This document shows, in pieces, positions 26,992-35,050 of a stretch of DNA of 64,000 nucleotides. The notes under the pieces were generated by a model. The model had not been told where the DNA came from. It worked only from the letters and a program-made list of their open reading frames with translations, and made no database searches. Within the stretch, counting starts at the first letter, position 1. Every line of letters starts with the position of its first letter. The DNA is from Sansalvadorimonas sp965243775 (lineage in GTDB: Bacteria; Pseudomonadota; Gammaproteobacteria; Pseudomonadales; Endozoicomonadaceae): positions 1 to 64,000 of the forward strand of contig CBDEWF010000112.1 in NCBI GenBank assembly GCA_965243775.1. Reading direction: 5' to 3'. The translations under genes were made by a program, and so were the position numbers.

Positions 26992-28449
26992 TTGTTTTCT
27001 GGATTGTTAAAGCCAACATACTTTTGCCTTGTCCTGGTCATTGCCACAGTTCAACCTGCCAGTTCAGGTACAAATAAGCAGGAGAGCTGCACTCTCGTTT
27101 TACCCGCAGGCGAAGGGGATACAGAGATTCTCTCAACAGGAGCCATACGCACTCACGCCTCAGCGGCCCACCCACTGGATGATACTTACTGTGTGCCTGT
27201 TTCAGGTGAAGGTTTCGAATGTCGGGGCATTGAAAGTGTATCCCGAATAAGGGTGCCACACCTGGATGATGACACCCTCAAATTGAGTGCTCCAGGATCA
27301 GCTTGCACAGCAACGTCCCGTTCAGGCACCCCGCCACCTGAAACAGATGAGGTGATCATTGAAAAAGAATCATGGGATCCACTTATGGTGTCTCTCAATC
27401 CTGAGCTACTGGCCTGGGAAATTCATTGCCAGAGGGTGGTTAAAAAAGAACCCTCTGTTACCTCTTCCGTTGAAAGTTATCCAGGTTACGACAGTCCTCT
27501 CACTCTGGAAGTGGAAATAGTGACGCAAAGTGAACAAGCTGCAGTATTCAGGAAGAAGCGCAACACCACCTGTGGCTGCGGCCTGTCCTTTGATTCGGCG
27601 AGCCTTCTTGAATCCCACCGCCGGGGCAGCACGGATGCGCGCTGCAAGGGCAAGCTGAACACCACCTGTGGCTGCGGCCTGTCCTTTGATTCGGTGAACC
27701 TTCTTACCTCCCACCGCCGGGGCAGCACGGATGCGCACTGCAAGGGCAGGCGCAATACCACCTGTGGCTGCGGCCTGTCCTTTGATTCGGTGAACCTTCT
27801 TAACTCCCACCGCCTGGGCAGCACGGATGCGCGTTGCAAGGGCAAGCTGAACACCATCTGTGGCTGCGGCCTGTCCTTTGATTCGGCGAGGCTTCTTGAA
27901 TCCCACTGCCAGGGCAGCACGGATGCGCGCTGCAAGGGCAAGCGCAACACCACCTGTGGCTGCGGCCTGTCCTTTGATTCGGCCAGCCTTCTTAACTCCC
28001 ACCGCCAGGGCAGCACGGATGCGCGCTGCAAGGGCAAGCGCAACACCACCTGTGTCTGCGGCCTGTCCTTTGATTCGGCGAGGCTTCTTAACTCCCACTG
28101 CCAGGGCAGCACGGATGCGCGCTGCAAGAGCAAGCAGAACACCACCTGTGGCTGCGGCCTGTCCTTTGATTCGGCGAGGCTTCTTAACTCCCACTGCCAA
28201 GGCAGCACGGATGCGCGCTGCAAGGGCAAGCGCAACACCACCTGTGGCTGCGGCCTGTCCTTTGATTCGGTGAGGCTTCTTAACTCCCACCGCTTGGGCA
28301 GCACGGATGCGCGTTGCAAGGGCAAGCGCAACACCACCTGTGGCTGCGGCCTGTCCTTTGATTCGGTGAACCTTCTTACCTCCCACCGCCGGGGCAGCAC
28401 GGATGCGCGCTGCAAGAGCAAGCGAAACAAAAGAGGGGGGAGGACATAA
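26992..28449 (+). CDS. Putative exported protein with 9 zinc-finger-like repeats (paralog 2)
   Basis: A 485-residue paralog of the 773-residue protein. The first 188 residues (TTG start, signal-peptide-like LLKPTYFCLVLVIATVQPASSG, then the cysteine-containing domain) differ by only a few substitutions. Nine repeats of 32 residues follow, each keeping C-x-C, F, L, H and C. Fingers 4, 6 and 7 carry an extra cysteine after the histidine (SHCQGSTDARC), and finger 6 reads CVCG. It ends KRNKRGGRT. The gene arose by duplication together with the IS66 end upstream. The same functional inference applies: an exported metal-binding repeat protein of unknown target. Confidence 0.75.
   Translation: MFSGLLKPTYFCLVLVIATVQPASSGTNKQESCTLVLPAGEGDTEILSTGAIRTHASAAHPLDDTYCVPVSGEGFECRGIESVSRIRVPHLDDDTLKLSAPGSACTATSRSGTPPPETDEVIIEKESWDPLMVSLNPELLAWEIHCQRVVKKEPSVTSSVESYPGYDSPLTLEVEIVTQSEQAAVFRKKRNTTCGCGLSFDSASLLESHRRGSTDARCKGKLNTTCGCGLSFDSVNLLTSHRRGSTDAHCKGRRNTTCGCGLSFDSVNLLNSHRLGSTDARCKGKLNTICGCGLSFDSARLLESHCQGSTDARCKGKRNTTCGCGLSFDSASLLNSHRQGSTDARCKGKRNTTCVCGLSFDSARLLNSHCQGSTDARCKSKQNTTCGCGLSFDSARLLNSHCQGSTDARCKGKRNTTCGCGLSFDSVRLLNSHRLGSTDARCKGKRNTTCGCGLSFDSVNLLTSHRRGSTDARCKSKRNKRGGRT
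27556..28419 (+). repeat. 9 tandem copies of the 96-bp coding repeat
   Basis: Nine in-frame copies of the same 96-bp unit as in the first array, somewhat more diverged (extra Cys after the His in three copies, RRN and KQN variants at unit starts). Confidence 0.95.
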
Positions 28450-28499
28450 AAGACTGTATCTATTCCTACAAAAAGGTGATCACAATTTCTGGTCATGCT

Positions 28500-29190
28500 T
28501 CAAACAAGTTGATACCACATTCTTGAGATGAACTCGCCAATGACCTTGTCGTGCAATTCTTCTGAGCAAGAGAAGCAGCTTGTTCTGCGAGTTAACCGTT
28601 TGAGTCGCGTTCGAAGTGTTAGGTTGGCTCTCTCGATGCTCTGTGTCAGCTTCTTGCTGATAACATGGATACTCTCAGTAGCTCTGAACCATAGGGCTTC
28701 CAGTCATCAGTACAGTAAAACTTGAACTTGTAAGGCTTTACCAACTTTATCAGCTTCTTCAGGGTTTTCTTTGTTCTGCGGCCGAAGACATGGGCAATGA
28801 CCCTCTGGTAGCGGGGTTCCCATGCGTAGAACAGCCAACGCTGATTCTTTTTGTTGCCAACATAGGACCATTGCTCATCCATCTGGCAGATCAGTACCAA
28901 ATCTTCATTATCAAAGGGAAGTGGTGTCACCTGCGGCGGGGCAAATTTTTTAGATGTCTGATGACTGTAGTGGGGCTAATTTTCAGGACTCGCCCCGTAT
29001 CTCTGACTCCAGACCCGTTCATAGCCATATCCACTATGCGCTCATGGGTACCGGGCTTGTTGGCGTTGTAGATGAATTCGAGCTGGAAGCTGCGTTTGCA
29101 GTTCCGACACAGGTAGCGAGCCGTATTATCATGGATTTTGCCCCTCCAGGGGGTGCTCAGCCCGAACCATGTGAGCTAACTTCGTGGCAA
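28500..29190 (-). pseudogene. IS1 family element remnant (InsA and InsB, broken)
   Basis: Reverse-strand IS1-type sequence. An InsA-like part (ARYLCRNCKRSFQLEF, then RIVDMAMNGSGVRDTGRVL) lacks its first CxxC-containing residues, because a stop lies just upstream near 29175. The InsB-like part (MDEQWSYVGNKKNQRWLFYA, then YCTDDWKPYG) continues in a second frame with IERANLTLRTRLKRLTRRT and HDKVIGEFI, ending at 28500. A frame change near 28650-28700 interrupts InsB. The element is inactive as read. It faces the zinc-finger-like genes from the right, opposite in orientation to the InsA remnant at 23329. Confidence 0.8.
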
Positions 29191-29483
29191 TCCATGTAAA
29201 TACTGCTTATCGGAAGTCGTTGGTAAGAATGGATACGAAATTTAGCACTGCCAATCAGAGAAAGAATTCTTGAAATTCCCCAAAATGTCACTTTGTTCAC
29301 CCGTTTTGCCTTAAAATATGCGCTTACAACACCATTTATTACCGATATTCCAGAGTTACAGAAATTTTAAAGGCGATCCTGAGTCTGAATTTTAAGGTAT
29401 TTTGCAAACATTTCGCTGCAATAACACCTCAAATTACTCAGTCACATCAATCAGGCTAAGCACCCCCTCCAGGAACAATTCCA

Positions 29484-30038
29484 ATGCAGAGAAGGGTCTA
29501 TCACTGGCATACTGTTTATTCGAAAAAAGAAGACAAAATAAAAGCCATGCTTGATGAATTTCACAGGGATCTCAAGTCTTGGTATGCCAAAAAGTCCACA
29601 CAACACCCACCTTCGCATACCAAGTTTATATACTTCGAGAATGTCATTTACGCGAAATCGTTCCAAGAGATTGAGCATTGGTACGGTGTTGACCCAGATC
29701 GCAATATTGGATTCACACTTGAGAGTGCCAGCAACCGGGATCGCATACCTGCGCTGATATTAGGCACTCTCATGGGAGCCAGCACGGATTACGGGTACAT
29801 AATTATTTCCCCTGGCCCTGTGAGACACTTATGCGTCCCTATAGCTGGTCTTCAGGAATCACCACCAACTGTGGCAAATACTCCAAAGAGAACCAGAAAC
29901 GGATTATTGAGCACCTGGTGCAGATTTATCAGTAGATCAAGCCCACGATGGTTGCGGCTCTTCGCAAGTGCCATAGATCAGCAGGTAATCTCACAGGTTA
30001 TATTCAAAATTGCAGTCAGCTGCCAATTCTCAGACTAA
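29484..30038 (+). CDS. Hypothetical protein, possibly frameshifted
   Basis: A 184-codon frame I do not recognise. The first 110 residues look protein-like (WHTVYSKKEDKIKAMLDEFH, then KFIYFENVIYAKSFQEIEHW). The last 70 are rich in Arg, Ser and Cys and look like a wrong frame. A better C-terminus (MRPYSWSSGITTNCGKYSKE, ending EHLVQIYQ at 29935) is in the frame reached by losing one base near 29820-29831. It may be a broken gene. The preceding 29200-29483 gap shows no feature. Confidence 0.4.
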   Translation: MQRRVYHWHTVYSKKEDKIKAMLDEFHRDLKSWYAKKSTQHPPSHTKFIYFENVIYAKSFQEIEHWYGVDPDRNIGFTLESASNRDRIPALILGTLMGASTDYGYIIISPGPVRHLCVPIAGLQESPPTVANTPKRTRNGLLSTWCRFISRSSPRWLRLFASAIDQQVISQVIFKIAVSCQFSD

Positions 30039-30097
30039 CCCCACCCACTCCTCCGCCGATACATACCCTGTAAATTAAGCATGGGTATTTTTTGGCT

Positions 30098-30634
30098 ATG
30101 GACCAGCCTATTGGCAATGGATTTGTTATCAGGCATTTCTTATATGGCGATGCCTCAGGGCTGTCCCGCAATGGTGACAACCCCAACATAGCCATTAACC
30201 AGCGCGAATGTTTTCCCAGTCCTTATACCATTGAGCTGGCCCGTAACTGGATTCAGTTTGTCAGGGATAATGAATCAGATACCCGCTTTGTCATTGCCAA
30301 TGAAAAAGAAGCTATTGGCGAAATTGGTATTGTTATTCAGCCGGACGTGCATCGTTACAGTGCAGAAATAGGTTTCTGGATTGGTGAACCCTATTGGGGT
30401 AATGGCATAATGACCAAAGCAGTTACCTGGATGATCGATTACTGTTTTAATGATCTTGGGTTAAAAAGAATATTTGCTGATGTCATGGAGTATAATATCG
30501 CCTCTCAGAAAGTTTTACAGAAATGCGGTTTTGAGCTCGAAGGTGTTTTCCGAAAAAACATATTTAAAAACGATGCATTCTATGATCAATTTGTTTACGC
30601 CATCCTGAACGACAAAAACACTCCGGCAAACTAA
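30098..30634 (+). CDS. GNAT family N-acetyltransferase, RimJ/RimL-like
   Basis: A protein of about 178 residues with the GNAT fold typical of ribosomal-protein or small-molecule acetyltransferases: EAIGEIGIVIQ, AEIGFWIGEPYWGNGIMTKA (the acetyl-CoA loop), then RIFADVMEYNIASQKVLQKC and GFELEGVFRKN. It transfers acetyl from acetyl-CoA to an amine. The acceptor cannot be told. A TTG two codons earlier (30092) could also start it. It is a single gene upstream of the adhE control region. Confidence 0.88.
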   Translation: MDQPIGNGFVIRHFLYGDASGLSRNGDNPNIAINQRECFPSPYTIELARNWIQFVRDNESDTRFVIANEKEAIGEIGIVIQPDVHRYSAEIGFWIGEPYWGNGIMTKAVTWMIDYCFNDLGLKRIFADVMEYNIASQKVLQKCGFELEGVFRKNIFKNDAFYDQFVYAILNDKNTPAN

Positions 30635-30803
30635 TCTACAACAACTTCCATATCCCACATACAAGCATAATTTTATGAACCGGCCATATTCAGGCATTAT
30701 CTATAAATTACAAAAAAAACTTTAATGTAATAATAATTTTCCTTTAAAACAAAACTGAACCCATCCCTTGAACAATTCTGTTCACCAATCATTACTCAAA
30801 TTC

Positions 30804-30824
30804 AAAAAATGAATTTCATTTTTT
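30804..30824. promoter_or_regulatory. Perfect 10-bp palindrome upstream of adhE
   Basis: The arms aaaaaatgaa and ttcatttttt surround a single T in the AT-rich 397-base gap before adhE. It may be an operator or the terminator of the acetyltransferase gene. The T-run after the stem fits the latter only weakly, because the stem is AT-rich. Confidence 0.4.
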
Positions 30825-30938
30825 CGTTTATCAATGTCAGATAAATTTTTCCTTGTTGTTTGGCAGTGTTAACTATTGATCCGTTATCAAAAAAACAAAA
30901 AAAAATCGCTTATCTCTTTAGAGGTATCGAATTGGTAT

Positions 30939-30952
30939 TTGATTTAAATCAA
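30939..30952 (+). promoter_or_regulatory. FNR/ANR-type binding site upstream of adhE
   Basis: TTGATTTAAATCAA exactly matches the FNR consensus TTGAT-N4-ATCAA and is a perfect palindrome. It lies 80 bases before the adhE start. A second, imperfect half-site pair with five-base spacing (ttgatccgttatcaa) is at 30876-30890. Anaerobic activation of adhE is the expected outcome. Confidence 0.7.
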
Positions 30953-31031
30953 TGGAATTTAAATGGTATCAAAGCAGTGTAATTACATCGATTTTAAGTT
31001 GTTCACAGCGCTTGATAAGAGGTGGAATGTA

Positions 31032-33656
31032 ATGTCTAAATCCAAAGCTGCCAAATCTTCTGCAGAAACTAACAAGCAAGAATTGAACAAGTCCGAACTC
31101 AGCCATGTTGATGAGCTGATGCTTCGTGCCGTTGAAGCCCGTAAGGCTTTCTCCGAACTCGACCAGGAAGCGGTCGACAACATTGTTAAAGCCATGGCTC
31201 TGGCTGGCCAGAAGCATCACATGGAACTGGCTCGCATGGCGGTTGAAGAAACCGGCCGCGGCATCCTCGAAGATAAAGTGACCAAAAACATCTTCGCGAC
31301 CGAATACATCTATCACTCCATCAAGTATGACCGTACCGTTGGTGTGATCGAAGACAACGAACATGAAGACTACCAGCTGATCGCTGACCCTGTGGGCGTC
31401 GTTTGCGGTGTAACTCCGGTTACCAACCCAACCTCCACCACCATGTTCAAGTCCATCATCTCTGCAAAAACCCGTAACCCTATCGTTTTTGCGTTCCATC
31501 CTTCTGCCCAGAAATGCTCTTCCGAGTCTGCCCGCATCCTGCGTGACGCCGCTGTTGCTGCCGGCGCTCCTGAGAACTGCATCCAGTGGATTGAATACCC
31601 ATCCATCGATAACACTGGCGCCCTGATGAACCACCCTGAGATTGCCGTCGTTCTGGCAACCGGTGGTGCAGGCATGGTTCGCGCGGCCTACTCCACTGGT
31701 AAACCTGCCCTGGGTGTAGGTGCTGGTAACGTTCCAGCTTACGTTGATGCCAGCGCCAATGTTGAACAGGCTGTTCACGATATCGTACTGTCCAAGGCCT
31801 TCGATAACGGCATGATCTGCGCCTCCGAACAGGCTGCCATCATCCATAAGGATGTCTATAAGCAGGCTGTTACCAAGATGAAGGAGCTGGGCTGCTACTT
31901 CACCACTCCGGTTGAAACCGAGCGCCTGTCCAAGGTTGTTATCACCGAGAAGGGCTGCGTAAACAGTGCCATCGTTGGTATGCCTGCTGCTCATATCGCA
32001 GCTCTGGCCGATATTAAGGTGCCTGAAAACACCAAGATCCTGTGTGCTGAGCTGGAAGGTGTTGGCGCTGAATTCCCACTGTCCCGCGAAAAGCTGTCTC
32101 CGGTTCTGGCCATTATCAAGGCTGAAACTACTGAAGCTGGCATCCAGCGCTCTGTAGAAATGCTGAAGCTGGGTGGTATGGGTCATTCCGCAGCTGTTCA
32201 CGCTCTGGATGATGAAGTCGCGAACGCTTTCTCCATCGCCATGCCTGTAGGCCGTGTACTGACCAACTCTCCAAGTACTCACGGTGCTATCGGTAACATC
32301 TACAACACTAACCTGCCTTCCCTGACTCTGGGCTGCGGCACCTACGGCGGTAACTCCACCACCGCTAACGTATCTGCTGCCAACCTGATCAACGTGAAGC
32401 GTGTGGCCAAACGTCGTACCAATATGCAGTGGTTCAAACTGCCTGAGAAGATCTACTTCGAAGAGAACTCCATCCAGTATCTGGAAAAGATGCCAGATAT
32501 CAGCCGCGTATTTATCGTGACTGACGAAACCATCGACAAGCTGGGTTACGTTGACCGCATCCGCTACCAGCTGATGAAGCGTCCTCATCCGGTACAGATC
32601 CGCATCTTCAACAAGGTTGAAGCTGATCCAAGCCTGGAAACCATCAAGGAAGGTGCCGAAGATATGGCCGCCTTTAACCCTGACGTGATTATCGCTCTGG
32701 GTGGTGGTTCTCCAATCGACGCAGCCAAGGGCATGTGGATGTTCTACGAGCAGCCAGAAGCTGATTTCGAGAAGCTGGCTGAGAAGTTCCTGGATATCCG
32801 TAAGCGTGTTTACAAGTTCCCGAAACTGGGTCGCAAGGCCAAGCTGGTTGCTATCCCAACCACTTCCGGTACTGGCTCCGAGGTCACTTCCTTCGCGGTT
32901 ATCACCGACAAGGAAACCGGCACCAAGTACCCGCTGGCTGACTACGAGCTGACTCCAGACGTAGCCATCCTGGACCCGACTCTGGTTCTGAGTGTACCCA
33001 AGAAGGTCACCGCAGATACCGGCCTGGACGTGCTGACTCACGCTATCGAAGCTTATGTGTCCGTTATGGCTTCCGATTACACCGACGCTCTGGCTCTGAA
33101 GGCGATCGAACTGGTCTTCGATTACCTGCCAGCTTCTTACGAAACCGCAGACCGCGTTGCCCGCGAGAAGATGCACAACGCTTCCTGCATCGCCGGTATG
33201 GCCTTCGCTAACGTGTTCCTGGGTATCAACCACTCCATTGCTCACAAGCTGGGCGCTGAGTTCCATATTCCTCACGGTATGGCCAACGCGGTTCTGCTGC
33301 CATGGGTTATCGAGTACAACGGTGAAAGCAATCCAACCAAACTCACTGCTTTCCCCAAATACAGCTCTTATCAGGCACCTGAGAAGTTCCAGCAGATTGC
33401 CCGCCACATGGGTCTGAAGGCTGACACCACTGATATTGCAGTCAAGTCTCTGGCTGACCATGTTCGCAAGCTGATGAAGACCGTTGGCATGCCTGCCACG
33501 CTGAAGGAAGCTGGTGTTCCTGAAGATGCGTTCAAGGCCAAGATCAGTGAACTGGCTGAGATGGCATTCCGTGACCAGTGCACCACTGCCAATCCTCGCC
33601 TGCCTCTGATCTCAGAATTAGAAGGTCTTCTGAGTGAAGCTTACTACGGCAAGTAA
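31032..33656 (+). CDS. adhE: Bifunctional aldehyde-alcohol dehydrogenase AdhE
   Basis: An 874-residue fermentative enzyme converting acetyl-CoA to acetaldehyde and then ethanol, regenerating NAD. The N-terminal aldehyde dehydrogenase half has the catalytic cysteine in NGMICASEQ and the cofactor region AYSTGKPALGVGAGNVPAYV. The C-terminal iron-dependent alcohol dehydrogenase half has ALGGGSPIDAAKGMW, PTTSGTGSE and metal-binding histidines in NHSIAHKLGAEFHIPHGM. The frame is open 23 codons upstream (30963), but the ATG at 31032 follows a gaggtgg site and fits the family start. AdhE typically forms filaments called spirosomes. Codon use looks highly biased, which suggests strong expression. FNR-type control is likely from the upstream box. 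Confidence 0.95.
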   Translation: MSKSKAAKSSAETNKQELNKSELSHVDELMLRAVEARKAFSELDQEAVDNIVKAMALAGQKHHMELARMAVEETGRGILEDKVTKNIFATEYIYHSIKYDRTVGVIEDNEHEDYQLIADPVGVVCGVTPVTNPTSTTMFKSIISAKTRNPIVFAFHPSAQKCSSESARILRDAAVAAGAPENCIQWIEYPSIDNTGALMNHPEIAVVLATGGAGMVRAAYSTGKPALGVGAGNVPAYVDASANVEQAVHDIVLSKAFDNGMICASEQAAIIHKDVYKQAVTKMKELGCYFTTPVETERLSKVVITEKGCVNSAIVGMPAAHIAALADIKVPENTKILCAELEGVGAEFPLSREKLSPVLAIIKAETTEAGIQRSVEMLKLGGMGHSAAVHALDDEVANAFSIAMPVGRVLTNSPSTHGAIGNIYNTNLPSLTLGCGTYGGNSTTANVSAANLINVKRVAKRRTNMQWFKLPEKIYFEENSIQYLEKMPDISRVFIVTDETIDKLGYVDRIRYQLMKRPHPVQIRIFNKVEADPSLETIKEGAEDMAAFNPDVIIALGGGSPIDAAKGMWMFYEQPEADFEKLAEKFLDIRKRVYKFPKLGRKAKLVAIPTTSGTGSEVTSFAVITDKETGTKYPLADYELTPDVAILDPTLVLSVPKKVTADTGLDVLTHAIEAYVSVMASDYTDALALKAIELVFDYLPASYETADRVAREKMHNASCIAGMAFANVFLGINHSIAHKLGAEFHIPHGMANAVLLPWVIEYNGESNPTKLTAFPKYSSYQAPEKFQQIARHMGLKADTTDIAVKSLADHVRKLMKTVGMPATLKEAGVPEDAFKAKISELAEMAFRDQCTTANPRLPLISELEGLLSEAYYGK

Positions 33657-33689
33657 CCTGACAGCGACTCCTGAGTGAATCAACTCTCC

Positions 33690-33724
33690 GCCCTGATCCA
33701 ACCCTTTGGATCAGGGCATTTTTT
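33690..33724 (+). terminator. Rho-independent terminator of adhE
   Basis: A 12-base perfect stem (gccctgatccaa / ttggatcagggc) with a four-base loop is followed by attttttc, 33 bases after the adhE stop. Confidence 0.9.
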
Positions 33725-33915
33725 CAAGAATATGATCCATAACAAGCTATTGGTACCATCTTATAGTTTTCCCCAATAAGTCAGAGTAATATCTGCTTTT
33801 TCAAGTCGTAAATAGTCAAACAATTGCTTTCATATATTGACCACCCAAACTGCGTACGAAAGTACTATTAATCAGGATGCTATATTTTCACAGCTGCTGT
33901 ACAGAGTCTGTCGTT

Positions 33916-34946
33916 ATGAAAAAAATTGTCAGTACCATCACCGATAGTGCCATTATCCATACCCTGAAGTGTGCCATGCGCAATGGCCCTTTGCCCTGCG
34001 TAAGGGAACGTGCTCATGCGATACTTCTCAGCAATAAGGGATATTCTCTAGCTCAGATAGCTGATGTCTTCGATGTTCAATACCAGACAATATTCCGGTG
34101 GATTGATGACTGGGAGCTTTCAGGTATACACGGCTTATATAAAGATCACAAAGGTGGAAAACCATCAATTTACAATGATCAGGAAAGACAACGCTTCGCA
34201 GACCTGATTGCAGAAGAGCCACGGCGGATGTCCTATGCTCAGGCAAAACTTGAAGATGAAACCGGTAAATCAGCCTCATTGAAAACGCTGCAGCGGATGG
34301 CAAAAAAATTGGATTGGTCTACAAACGTGTGCGGAAATCCTGCCGGCATAAACGCGCCCAGGCATCCTTTGAGCGTTGCCATCAAACACTGAAAGTCGCT
34401 CAGGAAGCCGAACGGAAAGGCCTTATAAACCTGTTCTATTTTGATGAGTCAGGCTTTTCCCAGCAGCCCTGTGTTCCTTATGCCTGGCAGCCAAAAGGGG
34501 AGCAGCTGAGAATTCCCTCCATCAACGGCCAGCGTATAAATATTCTTGGATTCATGAATCGCGATAATGACCTGTCTTATTACCCTGTTTGCGGATCAGT
34601 AACTGGTGATGAAGTTATCCGCGTTTTTGAAGATTTTGCTGAGCAGATGCAAGACCCGAAATACAGCACAGGCGACCGTTACACTTTAGTTGTGGTAGAT
34701 AATGCCAGCATCCACACTTGCAAGAAGTTCAGAGAAAAGCTGGATGGCTGGATGATCGAAAAGAAACTGATTGTCTGCTATCTGCCCACATATTCCCCGG
34801 AGTTAAACCTGATTGAGATCTTGTGGGGCAAGGTGAAGTATGAATGGCTGAACCTTATGAAGGTTATGGACTTCGATGAATTCCAAAAAGAGTTAAAACG
34901 TGTTTTTGATATGTTCGTTCAAGAATATATGATTTCATTTGTCTGA
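33916..34946 (+). CDS. IS630 family transposase made by -1 frameshift
   Basis: Two overlapping frames. The first, from 33916, encodes an N-terminal helix-turn-helix region (MRNGPLPCVRERAHAILLSN, then GYSLAQIADVFDVQYQTIFR). The second encodes a DDE domain (FYFDESGFSQQPCVPYAWQP, VVDNASIHTC, LPTYSPELNLIEILWGKVKY). At 34302-34308 a run of seven A sits in the exact A-AAA-AAA slippery register. Slipping back one base joins MAKK to IGLVYKRVRKS in the second frame, giving a full-length IS630 protein of about 343 residues. An in-frame ATG at 33877 is also possible. Imperfect ends related to CCCAA...AGTACT near 33846-33868 and 34945-34970 may be the terminal repeats. Confidence 0.8.
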
Positions 34947-35050
34947 GTACTTATAGAGCTTAAATTGGGCGAATCTGCTTTCATTCCTTATTCTGTAGAC
35001 GAGTATGGCTATCAGGGGCAAGGGAGGTTTGTTCGGGCTTATAACTGCAG

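Larger units (their letters stand above)
23646..28491 (+). repeat. Segmental duplication: IS66 end plus zinc-finger-like gene
   Basis: Two near-identical segments, about 23646-26293 and 26707-28491. Each runs from the IS66 C-terminal coding end, through the same short spacer and TTG start, to a shared 3' tail (aaagactgtatctattcc). They differ mainly in repeat number (18 versus 9). The sequences diverge immediately outside these limits. Confidence 0.85.

Noticed and set aside
24495..28419. The regular repeats as a CRISPR array
   Set aside because: Units are 96 bp, contiguous and coding, without unique spacers, and no cas genes are nearby.
27406..28496. Reverse-strand reading frames across the second repeat array
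   Set aside because: Same periodicity effect as in the first array, with no start context or recognisable domain.
23329..29190. A composite IS1 transposon carrying the zinc-finger-like genes
   Set aside because: The two IS1-like remnants differ clearly in protein sequence and one is joined to IS66, so they are not ends of a single element.
30969..33461. An 830-codon reverse-strand frame opposite adhE
   Set aside because: It is a complement of a strongly codon-biased gene. The forward frame is plainly AdhE with all motifs.
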